A stretch of DNA of 12,805 nt from Lachnospiraceae bacterium UBA7026 (GTDB lineage Bacteria > Bacillota > Clostridia > Lachnospirales > Lachnospiraceae), in the NCBI GenBank assembly GCA_002494165.1, contig DLBH01000078.1:1-12805 (forward strand), written 5' to 3'. Under the pieces are notes generated by a model, which saw nothing but the letters and a program-made list of their open reading frames with translations, did no database searches and was not told where the DNA came from. Shown piece after piece: positions 6,946 through 12,805 of this stretch (its first letter is position 1; each line of letters begins with the position of its first letter). Both the position numbers and the translations under genes were made by a program.

Positions 6946-7113
6946 GCCAGATGCTTGCTAAGAGGGTAGAGAGCGAAGAATAATAGTAGTAAGAGTAGCC
7001 AGAAAGAAATCATAATAGTATCAAGAGACTAGTGGGAAACTAGCCAGAGCGGAAAATAATAGTATTAAGAGAGTAGTGAGAGAGTAACCGGAAAGCAGAA
7101 AGATTAGTAAGAG
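6946..7113 (+). repeat. Degenerate purine-rich tandem repeat before the aldo/keto reductase
   Basis: The gap between the acetyltransferase and reductase genes holds about three and a half imperfect copies of a roughly 44-bp unit. The core, ATAATAGTA-nn-AAGAG, appears at 6980-6995, 7012-7027 and 7056-7071, and a shorter form (GATTAGTAAGAG) at 7102-7113. Each core is followed by AGTAG-type sequence and GCCAGA or ACCGGA. The + strand is very rich in A and G and poor in C. A small stem, CTAGT-GGGAA-ACTAG, lies at about 7029-7043. No obvious terminator or consensus promoter is seen here. A good AGGAGG follows at the reductase start. Confidence 0.6.
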
Positions 7114-7133
7114 ATTAAAAAGAGGAGGGTGCC

Positions 7134-8087
7134 ATGAAGTATAGAATGTTTGGGAAAACCGGTATGGAAGTTTCTGCCATGACCCTGGGTACCTGGGGGA
7201 TGGGCGGTGTCGGCTGGGATGTCTATGATGAGGAGACCAAGGCTGATGCCATCAAGGCGGCCCTTGAGGAAGGAATTAATTTCTTTGACACAGCGCCCGC
7301 CTATAATGCAGGTGCGGCAGAGCGGTTTCTGGGAAGGGTATTGAAGGAAGAGGGGGCCCGCGGCCAGGTTTATATTTCTACCAAATGCGGTAATGTATTT
7401 AAAGATGATATCACCTATGTCCGGGATGGCCGCTATGATTCGATCATCCGCCAGTGTGACCAGTCCCTGCTAAACCTGCAGACAGATTATATTGACCTGA
7501 TGCTGATTCACTGGCCGGATCCTGCGACCCCATTTGAGGAGACTATGGATGCCCTGAACCGGCTTAAAAAGGAGGGAAAGATTCTCCATATAGGTGTCTC
7601 TAACTTTGATATTGACCAGATGAAAGAGATCAGCCGGTATGGGTCCATTGAGGCCTACCAGCCCCACTATTCCATGGTCAACCGTCAGGCGGAGGAGACT
7701 ATGAAGTGGGCGGCAGCGCAGGGTATGGGAGTCATGACCTACGGCTCTCTTGGCGGTGGTATTCTTTCCGGCAGATACCGGGAACTGAAGACCTTCCCGG
7801 CAGCAGACAGCCGCAACCGTTTTTACCAGCATTTTAAAGAGCCTATGTTTTCCAGGGTCATGGATCTGCTTAAGGTCATGGACCAGGTGTCAGCCGCCAA
7901 TGGCCAGATCGCCCTGGCCCAGCTTGCCCTCAAATGGTGTTATGAGAAGCCTTTTGTATCCACCTGTATCGTTGGAACCCAGAAGAGAGAGAGGGTCCTG
8001 GAAAATGCCAGGAGCTTTGACCAGGAGCTGGGAGCAGAAGACTGGGCCAGACTGGACCAGGCCGTAGACCAGCTGACCCGGGCTTAA
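7134..8087 (+). CDS. Aldo/keto reductase
   Basis: 317-residue cytosolic NADPH-dependent oxidoreductase with the (beta/alpha)8 fold of the AKR superfamily. The catalytic tetrad is complete: D52 and Y57 in FFDTAPAYN, K84 in ISTKCG, and H126 in LIHWPDP. The SNF motif (GVSNFDIDQ) and the C-terminal IVGTQKRERVLENA segment fit the cofactor-binding end. The N-terminal MKYRMFGKTGMEVSAMTLGTW is typical of the general-stress / YhdN-like branch; the substrate cannot be assigned. Start: ATG with AGGAGG about seven bases upstream. It follows the purine-rich repeat region and has no visible terminator at its end; an AT-rich stretch and a kinase remnant come next. Confidence 0.93.
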   Translation: MKYRMFGKTGMEVSAMTLGTWGMGGVGWDVYDEETKADAIKAALEEGINFFDTAPAYNAGAAERFLGRVLKEEGARGQVYISTKCGNVFKDDITYVRDGRYDSIIRQCDQSLLNLQTDYIDLMLIHWPDPATPFEETMDALNRLKKEGKILHIGVSNFDIDQMKEISRYGSIEAYQPHYSMVNRQAEETMKWAAAQGMGVMTYGSLGGGILSGRYRELKTFPAADSRNRFYQHFKEPMFSRVMDLLKVMDQVSAANGQIALAQLALKWCYEKPFVSTCIVGTQKRERVLENARSFDQELGAEDWARLDQAVDQLTRA

Positions 8088-8139
8088 CAATGAAACTATT
8101 ATTATATTTTATTTAAATAACAGTATAAAATTGCAATAA

Positions 8140-8517
8140 TCTGATTTTAAAAAGCTATTCCGGCTCATAAGCGATGCCAGCCTTTGTGTATTTTTCGGCA
8201 ACCTGCTGGAAAATGCCATTGAGGCCTGCAGGCGGATGATTGATGGGAAACCTTTTATCATCCTTCAGACCAGGGTGGCGGGAGAGATGCTGTTTATTTC
8301 TATGGAGAACAGCTATGACGGAACATTGAGACTGGAAAATGGCCAGTCTTTGCCGGAGGACTTTGACGTGGCTGACACGGGTCTCCTTTCCTCCAAACAT
8401 GACGGAGTGGGGACCGGTCTTCAGTCGGTCAGTTCCATCTGCAGGAGTCACCAGGGGTCGGCTTCCTTTACGGTAAAGAAAAACTGTTTTCGGTCAGAGA
8501 TCTGTATCAGGCTTTGA
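8140..8517 (+). pseudogene. 5'-truncated GHKL-type sensor histidine kinase remnant
   Basis: The frame is open from 8140, just after an in-frame TAA at 8137-8139, and ends at TGA 8515-8517. It encodes only the ATP-binding end of an AgrC/LytS-like kinase. The N box reads CVFFGNLLENAIEAC (about 8185-8229), and the C-terminal G box has SKHDGVGTGLQSV and FRSEICI. The sensor part, the dimerisation helices and the phospho-accepting His are absent. The first in-frame ATG (8236) lies after the N box and has no good ribosome binding site. AT-rich sequence replaces the missing 5' part, and no response regulator is nearby. It is most likely a decayed relic; a partial internal start producing an inactive GHKL domain is possible but unlikely. 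Confidence 0.75.
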
Positions 8518-8583
8518 CCTGATCTCTTACCGGTTTTGAAACATAGTATGAATCAGTCTGTGAAGATGTGACAGATAAGCAAA

Positions 8584-8656
8584 CAAAAAAGCGTTTCAAT
8601 GACTTTGCTCCCTGCTGAGTTGAAAGGGGAAAGGTCATTGAAGCGCTTTTATTGTT
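8584..8656. terminator. Bidirectional intrinsic terminator
   Basis: AAAAGCGTTTCAATGAC (8587-8603) pairs with GTCATTGAAGCGCTTTT (8634-8650): 17 bp with one G-U pair. An A-run on the left and T-run on the right make it work on both strands. It ends the - strand DUF1836 transcript and any + strand read-through from the kinase remnant. Confidence 0.88.
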
Positions 8657-8685
8657 TCTTTGAATAAAAAATCTGTCTAAGAGGC

Positions 8686-9183
8686 CTACTTTTTGAAATA
8701 GGTTTTTTCCACAAAAATCCTGTTAGCCGCGGCAAGAACTACACAGCGGACCAGAATGGTCTGCTCTGTCCGTTTGGTTTCTATACAGGGGAGAGCCTTG
8801 CCGGTGAAGGAAAATGCTTCTTTCAAGGCGTTCTCGAATTCCCCGCAGAAAAAATTATAAGCAGTTTCCAGTGGGTAGGTATCCCTTTGGATCTCAAAAA
8901 ACTGGGCAATCTGGGGCAGGGTAAATACCTGTTTTAACAGAGTAATGATAATCAGATAACAAAGATGGTCCCTGGAATAACGTTTGGAGACCGCCGGCGG
9001 AAGGGCCCGGAGCTTTACATAATTGTTGATCATGGGCCCCGTGGGAACTTCGTCAATCACGGTGCAGGTGGCATCTTTTGTGATGTCAATCAGCTGGTCC
9101 AGGTACAATGAAATGTTGGGCAGCTCCTGATAGCGGGGAATATGGTAATCAGTTATGGAATGTAAAAAATCAGAAGACACCAT
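8686..9183 (-). CDS. DUF1836 domain protein, putative transcriptional regulator
   Basis: 165 residues from the ATG at 9183-9181. Hallmarks of DUF1836 are visible: IPRYQELPNISLYLDQLID (15-33), PTGPMINNYVKLRALPPAVSKRY (48-69), and the helical KQVFTLPQIAQFF (84-96). The domain is HTH-like. The Bacillus subtilis member YkrK has, as I recall, been described as a repressor of htpX, so a DNA-binding role is likely here. The start is set by GGAGG seven bases upstream; the longer reading to 9258 adds 25 residues without a ribosome binding site of its own. It is transcribed away from the hypB unit across a shared region containing a 21-bp perfect palindrome, suggesting that it controls the divergent genes or itself. 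Its transcript ends at the bidirectional terminator. Confidence 0.85.
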   Translation of the reverse strand: MVSSDFLHSITDYHIPRYQELPNISLYLDQLIDITKDATCTVIDEVPTGPMINNYVKLRALPPAVSKRYSRDHLCYLIIITLLKQVFTLPQIAQFFEIQRDTYPLETAYNFFCGEFENALKEAFSFTGKALPCIETKRTEQTILVRCVVLAAANRIFVEKTYFKK

Positions 9184-9202
9184 GTCAATTCCTCCAATTA
9201 TA

Positions 9203-9230
9203 ATCTTAGAATCTGTAAAAATATCTACAA
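9203..9230 (-). promoter_or_regulatory. Possible promoter of the DUF1836 gene
   Basis: On the - strand, TTGTAG (9230-9225) and TAAGAT (9208-9203) are 16 bp apart. The leader would be very short, with GGAGG (9195-9191) almost at the start point, so this is tentative. Confidence 0.35.
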
Positions 9231-9280
9231 AGAATTTTATCACGGGGAAAAGCGCCATGTCAAGTTAGGGAGAATATTGG

Positions 9281-9309
9281 TTGATATGGTAATAAATATA
9301 TGATAATAT
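9281..9309 (+). promoter_or_regulatory. Promoter of the hypB unit
   Basis: TTGATA (9281-9286), 17 bp, then TAATAT (9304-9309). The -10 overlaps the palindrome at 9306-9326. A second AT-rich box, nearer the gene at about 9360-9373, could be an alternative -10. Confidence 0.5.
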
Positions 9310-9326
9310 AATGTTCAACATTATAT
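9306..9326. promoter_or_regulatory. 21-bp perfect palindrome, likely operator
   Basis: ATATAATGTT, a central C, then its exact inverted complement. It covers the -10 and start point of the predicted + strand promoter between the DUF1836 gene and the hypB unit, the usual place for a repressor operator. The DUF1836 protein is the natural candidate to bind it (inference). The spacing suits a dimer bound on one DNA face. Confidence 0.65.
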
Positions 9327-9385
9327 AAAAGCCTATAAGACATTTTAATAAGACAGGCTATATATATTATATTAGGAGGATAAGC

Positions 9386-9670
9386 ATGAAACTTCCAGAG
9401 AAAAAGGTAAAGAAACTTATTGGAATGATGAATTCCATTACCCAGGTAAAGATTCCGCCCATGAAACCGATCCTGGAGATCTTTGACATGGCCATGGATG
9501 AGAAGATGCTGGACTTTCTGCTCCGGGTCGGCGTTGAAGAACATACCATGAAAGAACTGAAGAAGATCTATGTCCGCATGTATGGCAGAGAGGACTATGA
9601 GAAGAACTGGAAGGCATTCTGGAGAGTATTATATGAAGACCATAGCCGTCAATGTAAATGTATTAAATAA
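9386..9670 (+). CDS. Short helical protein upstream of hypB, probably truncated
   Basis: 94 residues, no firm family. It is mostly alpha-helical and basic. Residues 35-80 ([15 protein letters not shown], then [14 protein letters not shown]) resemble the winged-helix segment that precedes ferredoxin domains in some clostridial iron-sulfur proteins; this is from memory and tentative. The final ten residues ([10 protein letters not shown]) are encoded within the start of hypB in another frame, so the 3' end may be junk after a deletion that brought hypB close. It has a textbook AGGAGG six bases upstream and is first in the unit under the palindrome-bearing promoter, so it should be translated. 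It may help couple translation into hypB. It lacks the cysteine pairs expected of HypA. Confidence 0.65.
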   Translation: MKLPEKKVKKLIGMMNSITQVKIPPMKPILEIFDMAMDEKMLDFLLRVGVEEHTMKELKKIYVRMYGREDYEKNWKAFWRVLYEDHSRQCKCIK

Positions 9671-10274
9671 AAATGATGAGATTGCAGACCAGGTACACAC
9701 ATTTCTTGCAGGAAAGGGTATCCGCCTGATCAATCTGCTGGGAACACCCGGGTCAGGTAAGACTACATTTCTGGAAAAGGTATTGACCAGTGACGAGGTT
9801 GACCCTTCTAAAGTGGCAGTGATTGAAGGAGACCTCTATACGGCCAAGGACGCGGAGCGCATGGAAGCGCTGGGGGTCCGGACCATCCAGTTAAACACAG
9901 AAGGGGCCTGCCATCTGGAGGCTGATATGATCCAGCGGGCTTTGGAAGAGCTGGACCTGACCGGCATAGAGACTGTCATTATCGATAACATCGGCAACCT
10001 GGTCTGTACCAGTGAGTTCAATCTGGGCGAGGATGTCCGGATCGGGATCTCCAGTGTCACAGAGGGCAACGACAAGCCTTTGAAGTACCCATTGCTCTTC
10101 CAGACTGCCCAGTATGTCCTGGTAAATAAGATGGACCTGCTGCCCTACACCAACTTTGATATGGACCAGTTTGAGAAGGATATCCACTCCCTGAATCCGG
10201 AAGCGGAGATTATCCCTTGTTCCGCCATAGAGGGAAAGGGTCTGGATATAGGATTAAAGTTAATCCGCCCATAA
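9633..10274 (+). CDS. hypB: HypB-like nickel-metallochaperone GTPase
   Basis: 213-residue SIMIBI-class GTPase of the HypB family, which uses GTP hydrolysis to pass Ni2+ to [NiFe]-hydrogenase or urease. The P-loop GTPGSGKTT is at 37-45 and the base-recognition NKMD at 165-168; [15 protein letters not shown] (63-77) matches the switch region. The metal site at the dimer interface is intact: C93-H94 in EGACHLEA and C125 in GNLVCTSE. The N-terminal His-rich or CCGC nickel store of some HypBs is absent. The ATG at 9633 overlaps the preceding ORF by 38 nt, with GGAGAG six bases upstream inside it; a longer in-frame reading to 9570 lies wholly within that ORF and is unlikely. HypA, HypC-F, hydrogenase and urease genes are not in the window, so the client protein is unknown. 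Confidence 0.92.
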   Translation: MKTIAVNVNVLNKNDEIADQVHTFLAGKGIRLINLLGTPGSGKTTFLEKVLTSDEVDPSKVAVIEGDLYTAKDAERMEALGVRTIQLNTEGACHLEADMIQRALEELDLTGIETVIIDNIGNLVCTSEFNLGEDVRIGISSVTEGNDKPLKYPLLFQTAQYVLVNKMDLLPYTNFDMDQFEKDIHSLNPEAEIIPCSAIEGKGLDIGLKLIRP

Positions 10275-10294
10275 TAATTATTATAGAATATAGA

Positions 10295-10362
10295 AAAGTC
10301 TGACCGGAAAATAAGACTTTGGGGTCATCTGCTGCACAGAGCAGGAGGCCCTTTTGTTTTTT
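10295..10362 (+). terminator. Terminator after hypB
   Basis: A first stem, AAAGTCT (10295-10301) with AGACTTT (10314-10320), is followed by a second hairpin. In that one GGG (10321-10323) and CTGCT (10329-10333) pair with AGCAG (10340-10344) and CCC (10349-10351). TTTTGTTTTTT follows. Confidence 0.65.
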
Positions 10363-10514
10363 ATAGATGTGCCGAGTCTGGGAAGCCCGGTCCGTGTCTG
10401 TGTATAAGCAGGCCAATTTAGCGGTCACTTTCTATGGGGTATGCATCGTACGGTGAAAGAGACATTTCCCATTGAAAAAAGAATCGGATCACTCAATTGT
10501 TTTAATATTGAAAA
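10363..10514. other. Non-coding stretch between hypB and the phosphatase cassette
   Basis: This is the middle of a 327-base gap (10275-10601). It holds a 29-codon ATG reading frame (10367-10456) with no ribosome binding site, and a GTA-TGCATC-GTAC near-palindrome at about 10439-10451. I see no consensus promoter, tRNA or known riboswitch. A small RNA cannot be excluded. Confidence 0.4.
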
Positions 10515-10559
10515 CTGCTACTGCCGGTAGCAGATTTTTCTGCCTGCATTTTCTATAAT
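10515..10559 (+). promoter_or_regulatory. Hairpin/palindrome and -10 upstream of the unknown gene
   Basis: CTGCTAC (10515-10521) and GTAGCAG (10527-10533) are exact inverted repeats around TGCCG, followed by ATTTTT. Twenty bases later comes a perfect TATAAT (10554-10559) with no good -35. As RNA, the hairpin could be a terminator for read-through; as DNA it overlaps the -35 region and could be an operator. Confidence 0.45.
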
Positions 10560-10601
10560 GTGTCCATAAACAATAAAAAAACTTTGAAGGAGGATACAAG
10601 G

Positions 10602-11342
10602 ATGAAAGAAAGACAGACATTTACAAAAAAGGATTTTCAGAATGGTGATATCGTGGTGACAAGAGGCGGTGAGCCGGGAGTGGTGATTGTGGACAAGGAG
10701 ATGATTCTCTTTCAGAACGGTGGCTTCGATTGTTTTGACATGTTCACGGATGACCTCATGTCTGACGATGAGGAAAGACAGTGTGATATCATGAGAGTCT
10801 ACCAGGGTGACAGCCTTTTCGGTTTTGAGGATTATTGTGTTGTTAACCTGGTATTTGACAGGAAGGAGGAGCCGGCGCTTAAGGCGGAAAGCAAGGAGGT
10901 TCCTGTTCAGGAAGAAAACAGGGCCCCTGCTCTTCCTGAAAAGAAAGAATCCGGAGAGAAACCAATCCGTGTTATGGTCCAGGCAATTTATGGAAACCGC
11001 ACCTGTATGCAGGTAAAACCGGAAAACATGGATAAACTGATCCTGGGTTACCTGGACTATTCCCTGTCCGTCGGTGGGAAGATTGACAGGACTATAATTC
11101 CTGTTCCAGGTGCAGAAAACCTGGTTATCATATATAATAGATGTCAGGAGGAAAAGAGGCTTCAGGAAAGGGACAGGCTCCTGGCCGAGAGTAATGTGGT
11201 TTTCAGGCCCCTTGCTGTGATTCATGAACTGGGCCTTTGCCTCTACAGCCGCTGCCTTGTCTGCAGGATTAATAAAGAAGGCGGTTTTGAAAGTCTGGAA
11301 GAAGAAGATTTAAAAGAGTTTCTCCACTATCTGTCAGAATAG
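10602..11342 (+). CDS. Two-domain protein of unknown function
   Basis: 246 residues, no firm family. Residues 1-85 (FQNGDIVVTRGGEPGVVIVD, then DCFDMFTDDLM and CDIMRVYQGD) resemble small beta-rich proteins common in Firmicutes phages and integrative elements, with a conserved D-I-x-x-V-Y ending; this is from memory. A charged, disordered linker rich in Glu, Lys and Pro spans about 88-120. Residues 121-246 form a second domain (IRVMVQAIYGNR, SVGGKIDRTIIPVPG, LGLCLYSRCLVCRI) with loose similarity to DUF3846-type proteins; low confidence. No signal peptide or membrane segment. The start is fixed by AAGGAGG eight bases upstream of ATG 10602; an ATG at 10560 in the same frame has none. It leads the phosphatase-XRE group with a 19-bp gap, so it is likely in the same operon. 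Confidence 0.75.
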   Translation: MKERQTFTKKDFQNGDIVVTRGGEPGVVIVDKEMILFQNGGFDCFDMFTDDLMSDDEERQCDIMRVYQGDSLFGFEDYCVVNLVFDRKEEPALKAESKEVPVQEENRAPALPEKKESGEKPIRVMVQAIYGNRTCMQVKPENMDKLILGYLDYSLSVGGKIDRTIIPVPGAENLVIIYNRCQEEKRLQERDRLLAESNVVFRPLAVIHELGLCLYSRCLVCRINKEGGFESLEEEDLKEFLHYLSE

Positions 11343-11361
11343 AATCCGGGAGGTGAGGAAT

Positions 11362-12081
11362 ATGAGAACTATCGTAGTCGGAGATATCCATGGTTGTTGT
11401 AAGGAGATGAAGACCTTGCTGTCAGACCTTGAAGAGAGGGGAACCTACCTTCCGGAAGAAGACAGGCTGATATTTATCGGGGACTATATTGACAGGGGAC
11501 CGGATGCCCGGCTGGTCGTAAGTTTTATCAGACAGCTTCAGGAGGCCCGGCCCGGTCAGGTGATTCCCCTCAAGGGAAATCATGAAGACATGCTTCTTGA
11601 TTACATGGACGAGGGAGGCTTGAGCTGGCTCTTTAATGGCTGTCAGACTACCATCCACTCCTATGAGGGACATGGGGATGAACTGCAGGAGGATATGGAA
11701 TGGATGCGCCGGCTGCCCCTTTTTTATGAGGATGAAGATTTCATCTATGTCCATGCGGGTATTAATAAGAAAAAGACTATGGAAGACCAGGACGATGAAA
11801 CCCTACTCTGGGCCAGGCAGGAATTCTATATGGATCCGGCAGTCTATGGGAAGAGGATTATTTTCGGCCATACACCCACCATGTTTATAGATGGCGGCGC
11901 CTCTCCCCTCTGGCTCAATGGGGGAAATGATATTTCCATCGATACCGGGTGTGTGTATGGTGGGAAGCTGACGGCCCTCCTCATTGAAGATGGGCAGATA
12001 AAAGGCTATTATCAGGTCAGGAAAGACAGCCCGGAAGGAGAGCGGGCAGAGTTTTGCCGGATTAATGAGGTCGATAAATGA
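11362..12081 (+). CDS. PPP-family metallophosphatase (Ser/Thr phosphatase-like)
   Basis: 239-residue dimetal phosphoesterase of the bacterial PPP family, cytosolic; members act on phospho-Ser/Thr proteins or on dinucleotides such as Ap4A. All signature motifs are present: GDIHG (7-11), GDYIDRG (40-46), GNHE (72-75), HAG (131-133), and FGHTP (168-172). LLWARQEF (148-155) carries the Arg typical of the protein-phosphatase branch. ATG 11362 is preferred over GTG 11353, because GGGAGGTGA stands at proper spacing before it. The end overlaps the longest reading of the XRE gene by ATGA, so the two are probably translationally coupled. No cognate kinase lies in the window; it may follow downstream. 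Confidence 0.9.
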   Translation: MRTIVVGDIHGCCKEMKTLLSDLEERGTYLPEEDRLIFIGDYIDRGPDARLVVSFIRQLQEARPGQVIPLKGNHEDMLLDYMDEGGLSWLFNGCQTTIHSYEGHGDELQEDMEWMRRLPLFYEDEDFIYVHAGINKKKTMEDQDDETLLWARQEFYMDPAVYGKRIIFGHTPTMFIDGGASPLWLNGGNDISIDTGCVYGGKLTALLIEDGQIKGYYQVRKDSPEGERAEFCRINEVDK

Positions 12082-12146
12082 AGAAAAGGATTCTGCGGCC
12101 TGCCAAGAGGCGCAGGGTTAATGCAGAAAGGGTAAGGAGGCCGGCT

Positions 12147-12608
12147 ATGAGGGAGGAAACATTTTATATTAGTAATCACCAGACCGTACGGTTGGAATTC
12201 TTTCTGGATAAATGTGATACTTTTGAAGAGTTTGAGAAGAGATTTTCTGACGAGATGTTGAATGAAGACGCACAGATTGGAAATTACCTGGAGTCACTGC
12301 TCTTTAAGTATGACAAGAAGGCGGCTGCTGTGTCAAAGGATGCGGGTCTGGCCATATCCTATGTAGGTAATATTGTCAATGGCAAGAAGAAAAATCCATC
12401 CCGTAATGTATTGATTGCCATCTGCCTGGCCATGGGAACCACCTTTGAGGAGGTTCAGTACCTCCTCAAGTATTCCGGTCATGCCCCTCTCTATGTAAGG
12501 AGGAAGCGGGATGTGATTATCTGGTTTGGTTTTAAGAAGGGCCAGGACCTCTATACGGTCAACGATACTCTGTATGAGAGAGGATTTAAGCCTTTAGTCA
12601 AAGGTTGA
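12147..12608 (+). CDS. XRE-type helix-turn-helix protein
   Basis: 153 residues with an N-terminal helical part, then a Cro/cI-like HTH at about 57-108 (KKAAAVSKDAGLAISYVGN, IVNGKKKNPSRNVLIAICL). A conserved C-terminal stretch follows (PLYVRRKRDVIIWFG, VNDTLYERGFKPL). Similar proteins occur in gut Lachnospiraceae beside Hanks-type kinase or phosphatase genes; this is from memory. ATG 12147 is chosen because AAGGAGG stands six bases upstream. The frame is open back to ATG 12078, which overlaps the phosphatase stop as ATGA and would add 23 very basic residues (RPAKRRRVNAERVRRPA) after a modest GAGG. Both starts may be used. It probably regulates its own cassette or mediates phosphorylation-dependent control, but no operator can be assigned. 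Confidence 0.82.
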   Translation: MREETFYISNHQTVRLEFFLDKCDTFEEFEKRFSDEMLNEDAQIGNYLESLLFKYDKKAAAVSKDAGLAISYVGNIVNGKKKNPSRNVLIAICLAMGTTFEEVQYLLKYSGHAPLYVRRKRDVIIWFGFKKGQDLYTVNDTLYERGFKPLVKG

Positions 12609-12628
12609 GCCGGATCATTATATCCGGC
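12609..12628 (+). promoter_or_regulatory. Hairpin immediately after the XRE stop codon
   Basis: GCCGGAT (12609-12615) pairs exactly with ATCCGGC (12622-12628) around loop CATTAT. No T-run follows, so it is more likely an mRNA 3'-end stabiliser or partial terminator than a strong stop. The operon may continue. Confidence 0.5.
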
Positions 12629-12668
12629 AGGCAGGACAAGTCCGGAACAAAGAAGAAAGAGAAGCGGG

Positions 12669-12685
12669 GGGTGGACTGGCCACCC
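12669..12685 (+). promoter_or_regulatory. GC-rich hairpin just upstream of the terminal small ORF
   Basis: GGGTGG (12669-12674) pairs with CCACCC (12680-12685) around ACTGG, directly before AAAGGAG (12686-12692). Its position next to the ribosome binding site could modulate translation of the following ORF. Confidence 0.4.
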
Positions 12686-12702
12686 AAAGGAGAAAGGGAC
12701 AG

Positions 12703-12801
12703 ATGAAAAGAATCGATGAATTGAATCTTATAGAGATTGATGGTGTCTCCTGTTGTCAGGGACATGCCTATCCTTTTGGGGCATACTTGTGGTCTTTATA
12801 G
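12703..12801 (+). CDS. Possible 32-residue Cys-containing peptide
   Basis: A short ORF starts at ATG 12703, has AAAGGAG about ten bases upstream, and stops at TAG 12799-12801. The N-terminal half is acidic and leader-like (MKRIDELNLIEIDG). The C-terminal half is hydrophobic and aromatic with adjacent cysteines (VSCCQGHAYPFGAYLW). It could be a ribosomally made peptide precursor, a signalling peptide or a leader peptide. It could also be the start of a gene interrupted by a mutation, since the window ends four bases later. No family is recognised. Confidence 0.35.
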   Translation: MKRIDELNLIEIDGVSCCQGHAYPFGAYLWSL

Positions 12802-12805
12802 CAGG

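Noticed and set aside
6946..7113. CRISPR array
   Set aside because: Copies are imperfect, spacing varies (32-45 bp), and there are no unique spacers of uniform length.
8155..8451. - strand reading frame over the kinase remnant
   Set aside because: The + strand carries N-box and G-box motifs; the antisense frame has none.
10367..10456. 29-codon ORF after the hypB terminator
   Set aside because: It follows a T-run and has no ribosome binding site; the translation shows no leader or signal features.
10518..11225. 235-codon - strand reading frame
   Set aside because: Antisense shadow of the gene at 10602, which has a near-perfect ribosome binding site.

Overview
The window looks like a chromosomal segment of a low-to-mid GC Gram-positive anaerobe, most likely a Clostridia member of the Lachnospiraceae type. 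This rests on strong AGGAGG ribosome binding sites, sigma-A-like promoters in AT-rich gaps, and protein families typical of that group: a LysR regulator, NadA, a CASTOR/POLLUX-type ion channel, an Eis-like acetyltransferase, a DUF1836 regulator, HypB, and a phosphatase next to an XRE protein. No taxonomic search was possible. Nearly all genes are on the + strand; only the DUF1836 gene is on the - strand. No tRNA, rRNA, CRISPR array or intact mobile element is visible.

Layout. 1-2171: a LysR-type regulator with its own promoter, then quinolinate synthase nadA behind a strong promoter and a structured leader; nadB and nadC are not in the window. 2191-2840: a D,D-carboxypeptidase (VanY/VanXY type) whose 5' end lies in a different frame from the plausible ATG, with a run of six G between them. 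2877-4934: an extended -10 promoter and a compound hairpin leader ahead of a two-RCK ion channel. 5048-5490: a small, very basic secreted protein with a clear terminator. 5705-8087: an Eis-like GNAT protein, a degenerate purine-rich tandem repeat, and an aldo/keto reductase.

8140-10274: a 5'-truncated GHKL histidine kinase remnant, a bidirectional terminator, then a divergent pair. The DUF1836 protein (-) faces a short helical protein plus hypB (+), and a perfect 21-bp palindrome lies on the + promoter between them. This is the best regulatory circuit in the window: a putative DUF1836 repressor and its operator controlling a hypB unit. The short gene ahead of hypB appears truncated and runs into hypB.

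10275-12805: after a terminator, a non-coding stretch leads to a compact gene set: a two-domain protein of unknown function, a PPP-family Ser/Thr phosphatase and an XRE-type HTH protein. Two hairpins and a possible 32-residue Cys-containing peptide ORF follow at the window edge. The phosphatase and XRE genes overlap or abut and are probably co-transcribed with the unknown gene, perhaps as a phosphorylation-linked regulatory cassette that continues past the window.
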